From contig JAJTUP010000011.1 of NCBI GenBank assembly GCA_021399435.1, positions 434,001 through 498,000 on the forward strand: DNA of 64,000 nt. The letters are read 5' to 3'. A program made the translations under genes and the position numbers. This document shows, in pieces, positions 20,627-32,477 of this stretch. The DNA comes from Diaporthe sp. PMI_573 (taxonomy: Eukaryota > Ascomycota > Sordariomycetes > Diaporthales > Diaporthaceae). A model generated the notes under the pieces. That model was not told the DNA's origin. It made no database searches and saw nothing but the letters and a program-made list of their open reading frames with translations. Every line of letters begins with the position of its first letter. Position 1 is the stretch's first letter.

Positions 20627-22563
20627 ATGAGAGCATTGGTAGACTACGACTCAGATGGGCACTCTGAGCGTGACTGTTCGTCCTCGACTCCACCAGACGA
20701 GGCACCAGAACAGCCCCAGATGCTTCCAGATGCCAACGCCATCATCCGGGAAGCGAGAATCGAAATAGAAGAGGCCCGACTAAAGGCTGACCAGATCATA
20801 TGCCATTTTGCTGAGACGTACGTTGTCACTGCTGGACAGTTCAGGGAAGAAGCCATCCAGCGATACCGGGCACGACTGGAGGGGTTGCCAGCCGAAGTCT
20901 GCGCAAAAGTGTGCGAGACATTGGCGAAAGACGATATTTTCTGCTGCAATATGGAATTCGGGAACGGCCAGTTGTCGTATGGCGGGATGAATTTCACCTA
21001 CAAAGTTGAGAGTGACGCAGCCTTCAACGCCTTATCGCATCACGCGTGGAAAGACTGTGAGCCCCAGCCCCCCGCTCAACTGCCTCCCAAGAAAGCAAAT
21101 TCATTTCCATCATCCGGCCTTAGTCACAACCACAAAAGGCAGCCAGTTTCTGAACATCTTGAGTGACTGCTAACTGCATTCTCCTTTTAGTTCATCAATC
21201 GTTCCTGAAAAGTGATTCCCCTCCGCCATTTGGCAATGTCATCGAGCAAGGCCGACCACTTGTATCTTGCCTGACGCAATCTGATGAAGACGAAGACGAA
21301 TTGGCACCACATCAAGATGGTTCGCTCAGCTCCTCCGAGGAGAGTGACTTGTCGTCTGCTGAAGAAGGCTCTTCATTCTCTGGAGACTCAACTGGAGCCC
21401 CCCAAACAGGAAAGAGGGGGAGTGGTCAAAGCAGCTCCTCAGAGGATCAGAGTGACTTAGGCGCTCTGGAGAAACGAGGACCAGGTAATCCGCCAAAGGG
21501 ACCTTGGTCAGCAGTGGAAGAGGCTTTGATCCGATCGAGGATGGCGACGCAGCTACAGATTCAGGGCAATCTCGAAATTCCCCGAGAAACTGCCATGGAG
21601 TTGTCGGAAATCTTGCCTCGCCGAAGTGAATCAGCTATCAGAAATAAATGGCGGGCCTTGAAGATAAAAGCCACACAGAGCGATTTGGGAAGGATAGAAG
21701 GAAAAATGACAGCCCACAGTGCCAGAGGCAAAGCTCAAGTCGAGGACCCGGAGCGCAAGAAACGCTATAAGGAGGATTCGGGTTCAATGGTGGAAGATGA
21801 CGACAGCGAAGATAATGATTCCAAGGGAAATGGAGTCAACAGAGACTCACATAAGTTCGCCTCAACACTAGGACAATCCCAGGCAGTAAAGTCCTCAGGG
21901 TCGCGAAGCCAGAGTCAGCCCATGTCGTCGACTTGGTCCCCGTCAGAGCACGCATCTATTTTCAAATCGACCAAAGGCTTGCAAAGCAATCAAATTGACT
22001 GGGGGAAAGTGAGAGCTCGGCTTCCCGATACTTCCAGGCGCACAGCGGATGCCTGCCGGTCTTACTGGAGAAGAAAGATCCAACCCGTGCTCCGACTGGA
22101 CGAAGGTACGCTCTCCAATGTTCCCCACGCCATTCCACGTGGAAAGCGTCACATCTACAGGCTGGCAACCAGTGGTAAGGCAGTTACTAAGCCTTGGCAG
22201 GCCGAAATCCGATTCAAGATGGAGAAGCATGTGAGAAAAGCGCAGTTTCCAGCAGAAAAATTGGTCCTCCCTCACCCCCTCCACCGTAGGCACCCACTTT
22301 CGCTGACGTGAATTCCATCAGGCCAAGCTATTCGCATACGTAACGATCCCAGGCAAGGTCCAGAGTCTGATCGAGAATCACCTGGAGAAGCAGACACGGT
22401 CATCTCTGTGACCCGTGAATGCAAGCACGCACGGGAATCGAGTGACGAGAGCGAGCAACGGTCCTCTACGCGTCGGAAGGGGAATTCAGGTTCAGCGGCC
22501 GAATATACTCTCCATAAATGTGACCACGACGATGGATCAGAGGTAGAAGACTCTGATGTGTGA
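20627..22563 (+). CDS. Unknown protein with two Myb/SANT-like domains
   Basis: Best model: exons 20627-21122, 21191-22174 and 22322-22563, about 573 residues. The first intron has a good branch site (TGCTAAC) and acceptor but a weak donor (GTCACA), so that border is uncertain. The second uses a strong donor (GTAAGG); an alternative keeps reading to 22286. The N-terminal third is helical (residues ~45-110, AIIREARIEIEEARLKADQI) and unlike a known domain. An acidic Ser-rich linker follows, then Myb-like domain 1 (GPWSAVEEALIRSRMATQLQ ... RSESAIRNKWRALK) and domain 2 (TWSPSEHASIFKSTKG ... RRTADACRSYWRRKIQ). The C-terminus is acidic. DNA or chromatin binding is likely from these domains; the target is unknown. 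Confidence 0.7.
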
Positions 22564-23085
22564 AGGTACGATTTTAAGTAGATATTTCTGTGTCTGTTGG
22601 GAGTTGGGAAGGGGAAGGGGATAGTCTGGGAGCAAAAAGGTCTTGTTCAAATCCATCGAGGATAACTTAATATTATTTTTTTTGAGCTCACCCATAGTCG
22701 GGTAGGAGTAAATAGCTTGAAAAAAAATGGTTGGAACATTTCATGTATATTTCTAAACAGCATTCTTTTCTTTCTTTTCCTCCCCATCTTAACTGTTGAA
22801 ACATGGCGGAAGCCGCATCATGTAAGGGGGCCTGGATTTTTAATTTTTCACTCGGCTAAAAATAGGGTATGTTTTGCAGTGCCGTCCCTATTTGTTAGTC
22901 AATCTATAGAAGAGCTAAAATGAGATTTGTCTCTGACATCAAACCTCGGAAACCGCTAAAGCCATCACCAAGACCCCAGAATAATTACGAAACTTTTCAA
23001 TAAGTGAATATGAGAACTCCCTTAAACCCCCGGTCTGGATTTAATATCTCCTGATATCTATCCTCTGGTCGATATGCCGCCGTAC
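22564..23085. other. Convergent 3' spacer
   Basis: 520 bp between convergent genes. AT-rich with T-runs near 22674-22683. Nothing recognised. Confidence 0.4.
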
Positions 23086-24285
23086 TCAGCAGCAAACAGC
23101 ATCAACATCCCTCTCCAAAAACTCCTGCTCGCTCTGTTTGTGACAGCATTCCCGCTCAGTGATAGTGGTGAGTTCTTTCACCCTCCAATAAGCCGCCAGG
23201 TCGATCTTTTCATTCTGAAGCGAGGGGTTGAACCTGAGGTACTCCGTCTTCGCATGGTGGCCTCGCTTCTGCAGGACTGACATGTGGCGCGAAAAGTCCT
23301 TCCCCTTGGGATTAGTATTCGTGGCAAGGTCCATAACGGAGGACGCCGTGCCGAGGAGCTGGAACCTCGAGCCCGAGGGATTGTCGGCCATGACATAGCC
23401 AGTGCCCAAGCTTATGACGCACGAGACGTACGACTCCGGCTCGTCCGGCTTGACGAGGTCGTACCGAGAGCTCCATAGCTGGTCGATGGGGTTGTTGTTG
23501 AGGAGGCTGCCGTCCCAAAAGATCAGTTTTGACCCGCCGTCAAGGAACTGTACCTGGGGGAAGTACGTCGGCACGGCGGACGTGGCTCGTGTTGCAAGAC
23601 TGATGCCGATCTCGTCCTGGTACTTTTCCATAATATCATTGACCTTGGATGAGACGTAGGTATTTGTGTTCGGGTAAGACCGCATCAGAATGGTTTCAGA
23701 CCTGTTCTGGGCCGTGGTACATACGCAGCTATTACGTTGTCAGACGAGAAAACAGGAAAATACTTGGACGATTTGACTTCGGGGCCCTGCTTACAACCTG
23801 CCAGCCTTGGAATGCTGGAGCGGAGCGTTAGCCCTCAATTTTCTGTCGCCGTCGTCCAGCCCATAATCATGAACGACACGGCCAATAGCATCCTTCAACG
23901 GGCCGTCATCAAAGCGGCTTGACCAGATGAGGGATTTGCTCTTGCTGATGTATGACGAAATAGTGTGGCCCAACTTGCTGATATCCCATCCGCCAATCTT
24001 CGGTTTGAAGACCTCCTCTGCCGGTTGTTTGTACTGCTCGATGGCTTGTGAGGGGGTCATGTGCAATCGAAAGAGCATGATCCCAATAATGCCACCGGTG
24101 CTGGTCCCGGCGGCAAGTTCAAAGTAGTCGACAGCACGAGGCTCTTTGTCTAGTCCTTTCCGCTTCTGAACTCAGGCCTTGAGCTCTTTCAAGACGACCA
24201 ATGACATTACACCTCTTACGCCGCCCCCATCAAGGGCGAGGAGGTGCATGCCATTGGGGTGTTTGGTAGCTGGATTGTATACCAT
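23086..24285 (-). pseudogene. Patatin-like phospholipase with one in-frame stop
   Basis: Two exons, 24285-23795 and 23728-23086, with a clear 66-nt intron (GTAAGC...TAATAG), give 377 codons. Patatin family lipid acyl hydrolase: oxyanion motif LLALDGGGVRGV, nucleophile elbow AAGTSTGGIIG, catalytic Asp in FWDGSLLNNNPID. At codon 38 (24174-24172) the frame reads TGA between KELKA and VQKRKGL. Nothing else is damaged, and intron and active-site residues are intact. It may be a young pseudogene, a sequence error, or a readthrough site. A cryptic 54-nt in-frame intron (GTAAGA...TTCAG) would remove the stop but also the Val-Arg-Gly of the oxyanion motif. Fungal patatins often serve in cell-death or NLR-type recognition systems; whether this one does is unknown. 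Confidence 0.85.
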
Positions 24286-25306
24286 GATTATTTGAGATGC
24301 AACAGGCTAGGGAAAATACATGTATGAGAGAGGACGAGTAGGAGGGACATGTTGAAATGATACTTGGGCCTCGCCATTCGACAGAACAAAATACGGACTG
24401 ATGGTCGCAACTGGACAAGATTCCAGCTAGGACTTGGTTATTCCCAAAGAGAAGCGGGCTCTAAGCTAGCCGTGGCCAAACGAACAGGACCTCCTGACTT
24501 TAGAGAAATAACACATGTGCCGGCCTGAGAACAAACAATGCATGCTCCCAGAATGTGAAAGTTAACGGCACCCCTCAACAGTCAATACCCAATTCACTCG
24601 GCTAGAACTTCCTGTAGTCTAGGGTTGAAGGGAAGTTCCCATTCTATTCCAGGAAAGAACATTGTTTGTGTGGCTGATGCCATCTACCGTTGGGATTCGA
24701 TGCACGACTCAGAAAGGACTTTGCATATTGGAACTTGGTAGACGTGGCATGCACCGTCCTTTGTCCCTGTAATTCGAAATGCTTCGCAGGCAAAGCCGAA
24801 TGCAAGAGCTTTAGCTGCGCTGGCCTTCTTGGTCAAGCCAGGCTGACTTGTGGGACGAGACGAGAGCATGGAGTTGGTTGTGCGTACAGTATTAATCTCT
24901 CGGTACCAATGAATGCTGCTGCAATTGATTTCCGTAAGCACGCAATCCTCGGCAGTGGACAGTGGTGCCACGGGCTCGGGTCCCTTGTTGCAGGTGCTGG
25001 GGCTGCCCCCGGCACCGGTGTCGGCGTTCACTCTTGCGCGTGGCTGACCCAAATTATTTTGGACGACCTGCTCTACACACTTATCCTGCACCCATCTTTC
25101 TGCTCTCTCATACTATCCCCGGCTCCCGACCGTCAATTAAACCCCTTCCCACCTTCATCGCCTGACGCTTGACGCCTAGCACCTAACGCCTGACGTCTGC
25201 CTCATCCGAACGCGTGAGAGAGCTTATTCACAGCGGTCCAGGCCGACAAGAACGCCGATAGCGTGGGGGGTGGGACAGCAGCAAAGTATCGGGCGCTCAC
25301 TTCAGG
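24286..25306. promoter_or_regulatory. Divergent region patatin / mitochondrial carrier
   Basis: About 1 kb. A short degenerate tandem of CGCCTGACG-like units lies at about 25157-25198 (cgcctgacgc, gacgcctagc, aacgcctgac). No gene recognised. Confidence 0.4.
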
Positions 25307-26477
25307 ATGGCTGACTCTGCCGCGGACCTGGAGGCTCATCCTCACCAGCAGGGAGGCGCAAAGCAGACGGCGAAGGACCTGTTCTCCGGAGCAGCTGGTG
25401 GTGTTGCACAGGTACTACTGGGTAAGAAGGCCCTGTTGAAGATGAAGTTGGGAGATGACGCTCAATGGCGACGGTCACATTGCGTATGCACCTGCATCTA
25501 CACATGCACCTCGCCTATATATGAGCCGGGCCAGTGCCTAGCTCTTCGTCCGACCTGAGGCATTCAGGACCTCGTGACATCAATCGATCCTGAACCAGAT
25601 CAGATTGATATCCTGTATGTCACAGACCAATTAACTGACAACCACCTTCCCAGGCCAACCCTTCGACATAGTCAAGGTGCGCCTGCAAACATCAACCACA
25701 AACACATCGGCCCTGGCAACAGCAACCTCGATCCTCAAGAACGAGGGCCCAGCAGCCTTCTACAAGGGCACCCTAACCCCTCTCATCGGCATCGGCGCCT
25801 GCGTCTCCGTCCAGTTCGGCGGCTTCCACGCGGCGCGGCGCTACTTCGAGGAGCAAAACACGGCCACCCACGGCGCCGCCCCGGGCGCCGCGCTCGGGTA
25901 CGGGCAGTACTACGCGGCGGGGGCCTTCGCGGGCGTGGCCAACACGGTGCTGTCGAGCCCCATCGAGCACGTGCGCATCAGGCTGCAGACGCAGCCCCAC
26001 GGCGCGGGGAGGCTGTACTCGGGCCCCCTGGACTGCGTGCGCAAGCTGACCGCCGCGCCCGGCGGGGGTGTGTTGGGCGGGGTGTACCGCGGCAGCGCGG
26101 TGACGGTGCTGCGGGAGGCGCAGGCGTACGGCGTGTGGTTCCTGTCCTTTGAGTGGCTCATGGCCCGCGACGCGAAGCGCAACGGCGTCGACCGCAAGGA
26201 CATCCCCGCCTACAAGATCGCCTTCTACGGAGGGCTGGCCGGCGAGGCGCTGTGGCTTTCGAGCTACCCCTTCGACGTTGTCAAGTCCAAGATGCAGACG
26301 GACGGGTTCGGCAAGGAGAAGGTGTACAAGAACATGCGGGACTGCTTCGCGCAGACGTGGAGGAAGGAGGGCATGGGCGGGTTCTGGAGGGGTCTTGGCC
26401 CGACGCTGCTCAGGGCCATGCCTGTATCTGCGGGCACGTTTGCCGTGGTTGAGATGACGATGAGGGCTATCAACTAG
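25307..26477 (+). CDS. YMC1: Mitochondrial carrier, YMC1-like
   Basis: Two exons, 25307-25421 and 25654-26477, with a 232-nt intron (GTAAGA...TTCCCAG) splitting a glycine codon; 312 residues. Three solute-carrier repeats with signatures QPFDIVKVRLQT, SPIEHVRIRLQT and YPFDVVKSKMQT, each followed by the second-helix Gly-rich stretch. The block GPAAFYKGTLTPLIGIGACVSVQFGGFHAARR is close to the YMC1/carnitine-carrier group, which sits in the inner membrane and moves amino-acid-related or organic-acid substrates. The long first intron is larger than others in the window but I see no coding content in it. The gene is GC-rich with strong third-position bias. It is convergent with the Tip20/RINT-1 gene, 209 bp away. 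Confidence 0.88.
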
Positions 26478-26686
26478 GGCGTCAGGGTAACAAAATTCTG
26501 GGTGCCGGTTCTGGCACAAGCTTTCCGAGGCCGACAAGGGAGCAAGTCCCCGGGGGTTGGGACTATTTGGATACATCTGGAAAGCTCACGTGGTTCAACA
26601 CTAGACACATCGAGAGGGGCAGCAATAGACATGGCAGGACGAGGGCAATTCCTCATTGCTTCGCATTTATAGGGCTACATTATGAT

Positions 26687-29059
26687 CTAATCACTGTTCT
26701 CAACGCGCCTCTGCAGGATCATCCTCGCGTTCCCGGGCTCAAGCGTCTCAATGCCAAGCTCCTCCAGCACCTTTCTCGCCTCGGAGTTGTCAGTAAACAC
26801 GCGGTCACTGGCCTGCTTGAGCGACGTGAAGCCCTCCCCGGCCTCGAGGGGCAGGTTGAGCAGCTTGACCGCGTCCGCGAGCGTGGCCATGGCCTCGGAC
26901 GCGTTGGGCACGTAACGGTCGACCATGGCGAACATGGCGTGCAGGTCGCGCATGAACTGGGCGGCGCCGAGGGCCGTGAACTTGTTCTTGCGTAGGACGT
27001 CGCCCCACAGCGTGTCCTGCAGGCTGTCGAGGGACCCGCGGACGACGCGGCGCACCACGGCGGCGCTGACGGTGCGCACGAGGAAGTCGAAGTTGCGCTT
27101 GATGATGCGCAGCGGCTCGTCCAGCTCCGCCGTGATGGCCAGCTGGTACGGGTCGATGGGGGCCGTGTCCTCGCTGACGACGGTCCATTGTGCCCGCTGA
27201 ACGTAGGCGCGGAAGGCGTCCGCGTGCGACCTGATGACCGCCTCGGTCAGCAGGTCCTGCGCCGCCGTCCGCCTCTCCGTGTATGCCTTGATGGTCTCGT
27301 CGAACAAAATTCCACCATCCTCGCCTGTACCGACCGTCTGTGACGTCCGGCCTTTGACTTCGTCGTGGCTCATGCCACCAGCAAGGTTGCCCTGGTCGTC
27401 GGACTTGGTGGCCCTGGCCTGCAGCCGGTCCCACAGATCCACAAAGAACTCCTCGTTGCTCCAATCCTTCAGCGCGTTGACAACGTGATCCGTGCTGCCA
27501 AATACCTTGCACAGCGTCTCAAATGTCCCGGTCCCCTCGAGGGCCGCTAACTGCTCCTTGGTCGCGCCGTACACCATCTTGCCGGCAGTGGAAGTCATAG
27601 CCTTATAAGCGCCCAGGGATCCGTTCAGTCGGTCATGATACGAGTCCAAGATCTCCAGCTGGATCTCGATCAGGAAGCGCAGCTTGTGGGAGAATCTTCT
27701 GACTCGCTCATATTGAGTCGTCACGGAGCGCAGGAGATCCGTGACGCGTACGGCACCGTATGTCGGCTTGGTCTTCCCGTGGCCGTTGTACTCATAGTCG
27801 ATCTGGCCCGCGTCAGGCGTGGCCATGATCCCTTTGTACCTCTCCAGGGCAAAAGTCTTCTCTGCCTCAAGCCACTTGTCAAAGTGTTTGTCCAGCACCT
27901 CAGAGGTGAGGCCGCCCCAACCTCGCTCGAGGTCGCCTCCGTCGTAGTTAAATCTGGATCGCAAAGTATCGTCGAAGGTCATCAACTCCGACATCAGTCT
28001 GCTCAGGAACACCGGGTCCTTGAGGGCCACCTCCACAGCTGAGTTGACCTTCTCTCTGATGACAGGCAGCAACGAGGTGATGACGGCACACGTCGGGTCC
28101 ATGTAGACCATCTTGTTGGCGGCTGCCGTATCGCTGAACTTTGACGCGAGTATGAAGCCAAAGTTATCGCGCATGAAATCGTCCCACTCCTCTAGACGAG
28201 TGGTGATCCATGGAAAACACTGCGTACCGATGTTCTGTGGGTTGCTTGTGGGCTTGTCGCTCATGAAATGGTAGCGGAACTCCTTGGTCCAGTTCTGCAC
28301 CATGACATCGACGGGCAGCAGCGTCACCACGCCGTCAGAGTAGAGGACCTCTGGAACCTGCAGGTCCACCAGCTTCTCGAAGCACTCCCTCCACTCCTCG
28401 TCAATCTCTGACCGCGCGTCCACCTTCTTTGGCCAGCCCCTCTTGGTAAGGATCCCGTCCATCTCTGCCCACATGGTCCTCTTCATCTCGTCCCAAAGAC
28501 TCTCGGCGATGCCAGCAACATGCGCCACCAGATGCGTAGCCGCATAGTCGGCCTGGGGCTGCAGCTCGTGCAGATACTGACCCAGCTGCTTCAACCTGGT
28601 GTAGGGCTCCAGCGCGGCCTTTGGGCTCTTGGGTAGGTGGCTCCGGGCCTCTGTCCTCAGGTTCTCGACATCCTGCAGCAATAGAAGGTACTTGTGGGCG
28701 AGGTCAACCTTCTGCAGCTTGTGCATGGGGCCCTCGAGCCTGCGGATGGCCTCGTCCGGGGCGTCGGAGCTCGAGACGATCTGCAGGCGGACGTCGATGC
28801 TGCGCTGCAGGGACTGGAAGTCGTCGATCTGTTTCTGCAGCGAGGCCTGGCGCTGGTCGGCAGACTGGCGGGCGGCCTCGAGAGCGTGGGATGCGTCGTC
28901 GAGCTGGGACTGGAGCTGGACGTGCTGCTCCTCGACGCTGGCGAGGAGCTCGTCGAGGTTGTCCAGGTCAATTGTGGACTGGAGCTTGTCGTCGAGGTAG
29001 TCGTCTAGCCGCATGTCGTCCGAGGACTGCGAGGGGAAAGACCGTAGCTGGACAGCCAT
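26687..29059 (-). CDS. TIP20: Tip20/RINT-1 family subunit of the Dsl1 tether
   Basis: Single uninterrupted exon of 790 residues, normal for fungal members. The N-terminal 130 residues form a coiled coil (DNLDELLASVEEQHVQLQSQ through DDFQSLQRSIDVRLQIVSS). The RINT-1/Tip20 region fills the rest, with recognisable segments HKYLLLLQDVENLRTEAR, DPVFLSRLMSELMTFDDTLR, RFLIEIQLEILDSYHDRLNG and, near the end, LWGDVLRKNKFTALGAAQFMRDLHAMF and KLLNLPLEAGEGFTSL. In yeast, Tip20 with Dsl1 and Sec39 tethers Golgi-derived COPI vesicles to the ER. The minus strand has excellent coding bias, so several long frames on the opposite strand are shadows. Divergent from the ferric-reductase gene. Confidence 0.9.
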   Translation of the reverse strand: MAVQLRSFPSQSSDDMRLDDYLDDKLQSTIDLDNLDELLASVEEQHVQLQSQLDDASHALEAARQSADQRQASLQKQIDDFQSLQRSIDVRLQIVSSSDAPDEAIRRLEGPMHKLQKVDLAHKYLLLLQDVENLRTEARSHLPKSPKAALEPYTRLKQLGQYLHELQPQADYAATHLVAHVAGIAESLWDEMKRTMWAEMDGILTKRGWPKKVDARSEIDEEWRECFEKLVDLQVPEVLYSDGVVTLLPVDVMVQNWTKEFRYHFMSDKPTSNPQNIGTQCFPWITTRLEEWDDFMRDNFGFILASKFSDTAAANKMVYMDPTCAVITSLLPVIREKVNSAVEVALKDPVFLSRLMSELMTFDDTLRSRFNYDGGDLERGWGGLTSEVLDKHFDKWLEAEKTFALERYKGIMATPDAGQIDYEYNGHGKTKPTYGAVRVTDLLRSVTTQYERVRRFSHKLRFLIEIQLEILDSYHDRLNGSLGAYKAMTSTAGKMVYGATKEQLAALEGTGTFETLCKVFGSTDHVVNALKDWSNEEFFVDLWDRLQARATKSDDQGNLAGGMSHDEVKGRTSQTVGTGEDGGILFDETIKAYTERRTAAQDLLTEAVIRSHADAFRAYVQRAQWTVVSEDTAPIDPYQLAITAELDEPLRIIKRNFDFLVRTVSAAVVRRVVRGSLDSLQDTLWGDVLRKNKFTALGAAQFMRDLHAMFAMVDRYVPNASEAMATLADAVKLLNLPLEAGEGFTSLKQASDRVFTDNSEARKVLEELGIETLEPGNARMILQRRVENSD

Positions 29060-30048
29060 GGTGTGCGACAGGAGTCTTCAGCCCGACGAATTCTCCGAAG
29101 TCAAAGAAGTACACCGACTGTGGTGTGGTTAATGCGCTTTTGGCTGTTGTTGGTAAAGTTCGGCCGACAGCTGTCTCCAAGTTCCAGCTTCGGCTCCAGC
29201 TTCGGTTCCTGGTCGGAGCGGCCACTCAAGCAGTTCCAAGCCCCACCCCAAATTCCGGGTTCACCAAACGCGCAGGGGTAGTAGAGCTGTCTACAGTTGA
29301 AAGTGTTCCGAGCAAAGTCCCCAGATAAGATCCACTTCCCGACTCAGCTGGGGCGGCCGAGTCAGCGCAATCAAATCCAATTATTGATATGTCTATACGG
29401 AGTGCCCGGGAGCTTGTATCTAGGTATGGGGATGCGAGCGGTGTAATGTGGCTGGCTTATCGTGGTGCAGAAGTCTATCACTGACTTGTAGCCTGCCTGC
29501 TGCCTTCTCTTCATCCTTTTCGAGCTGCTCGTAAGCCAAGCTGACAAATGGGAAGAAATACGAATTTGATGTCTGCTGTACAATATGGCCAGCGTGGCCT
29601 CAAAGCCCCAGCATCTTCTCCAGCAACAGACACGAGGGCATGGATGTTGTCATCATCCTCGAAATGCCGTTTTTTTAGACGCACACTCGGGATATTCTAC
29701 GTTCCAGGCCTCCAGATCCCAGGGCGGTCCAAGCCCCCGCAAGGTGCGGATCTCCGAGCTTCTGTGACACCTCCGGGCACTAGGCGGGCGGAACGCATTA
29801 GTACTTGAATGGACCCTTCGCCTTTGCCTGAAACCTCTCTTCCATTTCCAATCATCGTAAAACCCACCCCGGATTTTGTTCTTTGTGCGGCTGAGGCTCC
29901 GCTGGGGCACATCAAAGTCCAACCTCCCAATTTGCTCAGTCTCAATCCCTCGCTTTTCCTTCCCTCTTTGACGCTTCTGACATTCCAGGGCTCAAAGTTA
30001 AAGGCCAGCCGTACCCATTCGAATTCTGGATCAATCAATTGTCATAAA
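29060..30048. promoter_or_regulatory. Divergent region Tip20 / ferric reductase
   Basis: 990 bp between two starts. Three closely spaced CTTCGGCTCC/GGCTCCAGCTT-like repeats lie near 29186-29215. No gene supported; a plus-strand frame continuing from 29809 lacks domain content before the 30049 ATG. Confidence 0.4.
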
Positions 30049-31819
30049 ATGGGATGGCCTTGGAAATTCGTGTCTTTGGATGAGGACCAAGTCAGTCTAA
30101 GGAGGCAGACTCTCGACAGATATGCTGGATTTGCCCAGCTGTCGGCCTTTGTTCCAGTCTTGTTGTTCCTCGGCTACAGGTTGGCGTCGTGGGTCTACGG
30201 AGCAGTCGAGGCCAAGAAAGGTGCCTACAATGCCATTCCAGAGTCTCCATTACGGAAGGTAAGGCGACAGGGCCCCCTAGGAGCCTGGGAGTCACGATAC
30301 AGGCATCTACAATGGTGGCTTGGAGATGATGTCGTCTTCTTGGGGCGGACCTGGGGGCAGAGAGACGAATGGGTCTTCGGGCTGGCTTGGGGTTTCTGGA
30401 TGGTGGTGCTGACTGTGTCGGGGACTGGTGATGGTGAGGGCGCCAACATATCTGAAGCACAAACCAGAAGACCACTGACAAGAATCAGACTACCTCCATC
30501 TCACAAAACGAGCTGGTGCCATCGCAATATCTCAACTGCCTCTTCAGTACCTCCTGGCGCTCAAGAGCCTCAACCCGGTGGCTTACATATTCAACTCGTC
30601 TCATGAGCAGGTCAACCGATATCACCGAGTGCTTGGTCGCATCATCTACACTTTGCTGCTCGCCCACGCTCTCCTTTATCTCAACTTTTTTGTCGCCTCG
30701 GGCTTATTGGTCGAGAAGCTCACTACGTCTCGTGCCGTCATCACTGGCATGGTGGGCATGTGGAGCATGACCTTTCTCAACACGACGACTTTCAGGGCTA
30801 TCCGGAACTACTCCTACAGGGTTTTCTTCATAGTTCATCTAACGGTGGCAATGCTGATACCGCCCCTGATCTGGTTCCATGCCCACCACCCGAGGGTTTT
30901 CCTGGTAGAGGCGCTCGTGGTCTTCCTTGCCGACATCATCACCCGGAAATTCGACACCATCATCTCCGTGGCCAGGCTTGAGATGGTTCCCAACACAAAC
31001 CTCGTCAAGATCACAGCGCCAGTCCCCAAGAAGAAGATCCACCGGTTCATTACCCATCCCGGCTCTCACATCTACCTCCAGATCCCCGCTGAAGCGCGTC
31101 CGTCGGATAGCCCGGTTTCTTCGGACTATCTTGTTCACGAGTTCCTGTACAATCCTTTCACAGTAGCAGATGTCGACGCGGAAAATGGGAACCTGACGCT
31201 GGTGGCGCGGCACCTCAATGGGCCAATGACCACCTCCCTAAACCAGATCGCGAGCAACAACAGCCGCCACGATGCCACCAATATCTCCCTCTCGATCGAG
31301 GGGCCATATGGCGTGGCGGGCCACTTCAGGACGCTGGCCGAGGGCGAATTCGACCGCATACTGCTAGTGGCAGGGGGCGTCGGGGCCACCTACACAGTCC
31401 CTCTCTACCGCGCCTTGGTCAAGGACAACCCAGCCGCGCAGGTCCAGCTGATCTGGTCGGTACGCGACGTCGGCGACGCCTCATGGGTCACGTCCGGGAA
31501 AGACGACAAGGGCTTCACCGAGGACGATGGCGTGCAGATATTCGTCACGGCCTGCGAGGACAAATCAGCCAGCCAGGTGCCAGAGGGCGAGGACGTGGAG
31601 CTGACCTCGCTGCAGCGCGGCGGCGAGGTGAGGCACCAGCTCATGCGGCCCAATCTCAAGAAGGTCGTGGATGATGTGTTCCAGCACGGCCAGGATGAGA
31701 GGGTGGCGGTCTTCTTCTGTGGGCCGACGGCGATGGGGCGCGATTTGAGAAATCACGTTGGGGTGTGGGTGCGGAAGGGCAGGGTGGTGTTTTGGCATAG
31801 CGAGAGCTTCGGATGGTAA
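30049..31819 (+). CDS. Ferric-reductase-family transmembrane oxidoreductase
   Basis: Exons 30049-30433 and 30489-31819 with a 55-nt intron; 571 residues. Membrane part: helices including LSAFVPVLLFLGYRLASWVY, the haem-ligand region RYHRVLGRIIYTLLLAHALLYLNFF, and RVFFIVHLTVAMLIPPLIWFHAHHP. Cytosolic part: FAD-binding block FLYNPFTVADVD (Asn instead of the usual His of HPFT), NADPH site SIEGPYGVAGHF and LLVAGGVGATYTVPL, and terminal FFCGPTAMG. It probably moves electrons from NADPH across the plasma or vacuolar membrane, either to ferric iron or, as proposed for the Aim14-like branch, to oxygen. The Asn in the FAD motif and the compact size favour that side branch over classic Fre1. Intact. Confidence 0.85.
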
Positions 31820-32477
31820 GGCTGAGCACGCAGTATCAAGCTAGGTTCCCGAGGCAATCATGTAGCCTTTGTCCTAGAGTTGCAAATTTCATTGCGCTAG
31901 GTATTGGCCTCGAGTGATTCTGATGATCACAGCAAGCACTGTACTTACGATCTTGGAGAATTACTTGTTCTCAATCCCGCTGTAGTCTGTTAGCGATATT
32001 TCATAGGCGCTTCTGCAAGGCTCGCTTCTGGTTTGAAAATAGGCCTGTACTACGATGTGCTGTCAACATATGGGGGCATCTCTCACATGTCCCGAATATC
32101 GCAAACCTTGAAAAGTCGATTTTGGAGAAGCTCGACAGCCACCAGGGCCAAGGGACTGGTGCGAGGCTTACGAGCTCGCTTACACTTTTGTGCGCCTCTG
32201 AGATGGAACAAATGTAGCTCGAGGCCATGTACAAGTTGGCACTTAACAAGCCTCGCTCCCTGTGTGGATAGAAATGGTGCCCACCCTTCCACATAGCCTT
32301 TCCTGTAATGCTCAAGTAATGATAGACGTCAAAATCCTTCGTTTCAGTCGTACAAACCCTGCCTAACGCCAATAGCCAGCCAAACAGCCACAAAAGGTAT
32401 CAGAACAGACCGTCGCTCTTGTGCCCAGCGCCATCATTTTCAAAGCCCCCTCTCCATTGCCCAACGGGCGTCGCTTC
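31820..32477. other. Convergent 3' spacer
   Basis: 660 bp between convergent genes; no RNA or coding signal seen. Confidence 0.4.

Noticed and set aside
25773..26576. 267-codon minus-strand frame over the mitochondrial carrier
   Set aside because: Opposite to a carrier with three signature motifs; no domain of its own.
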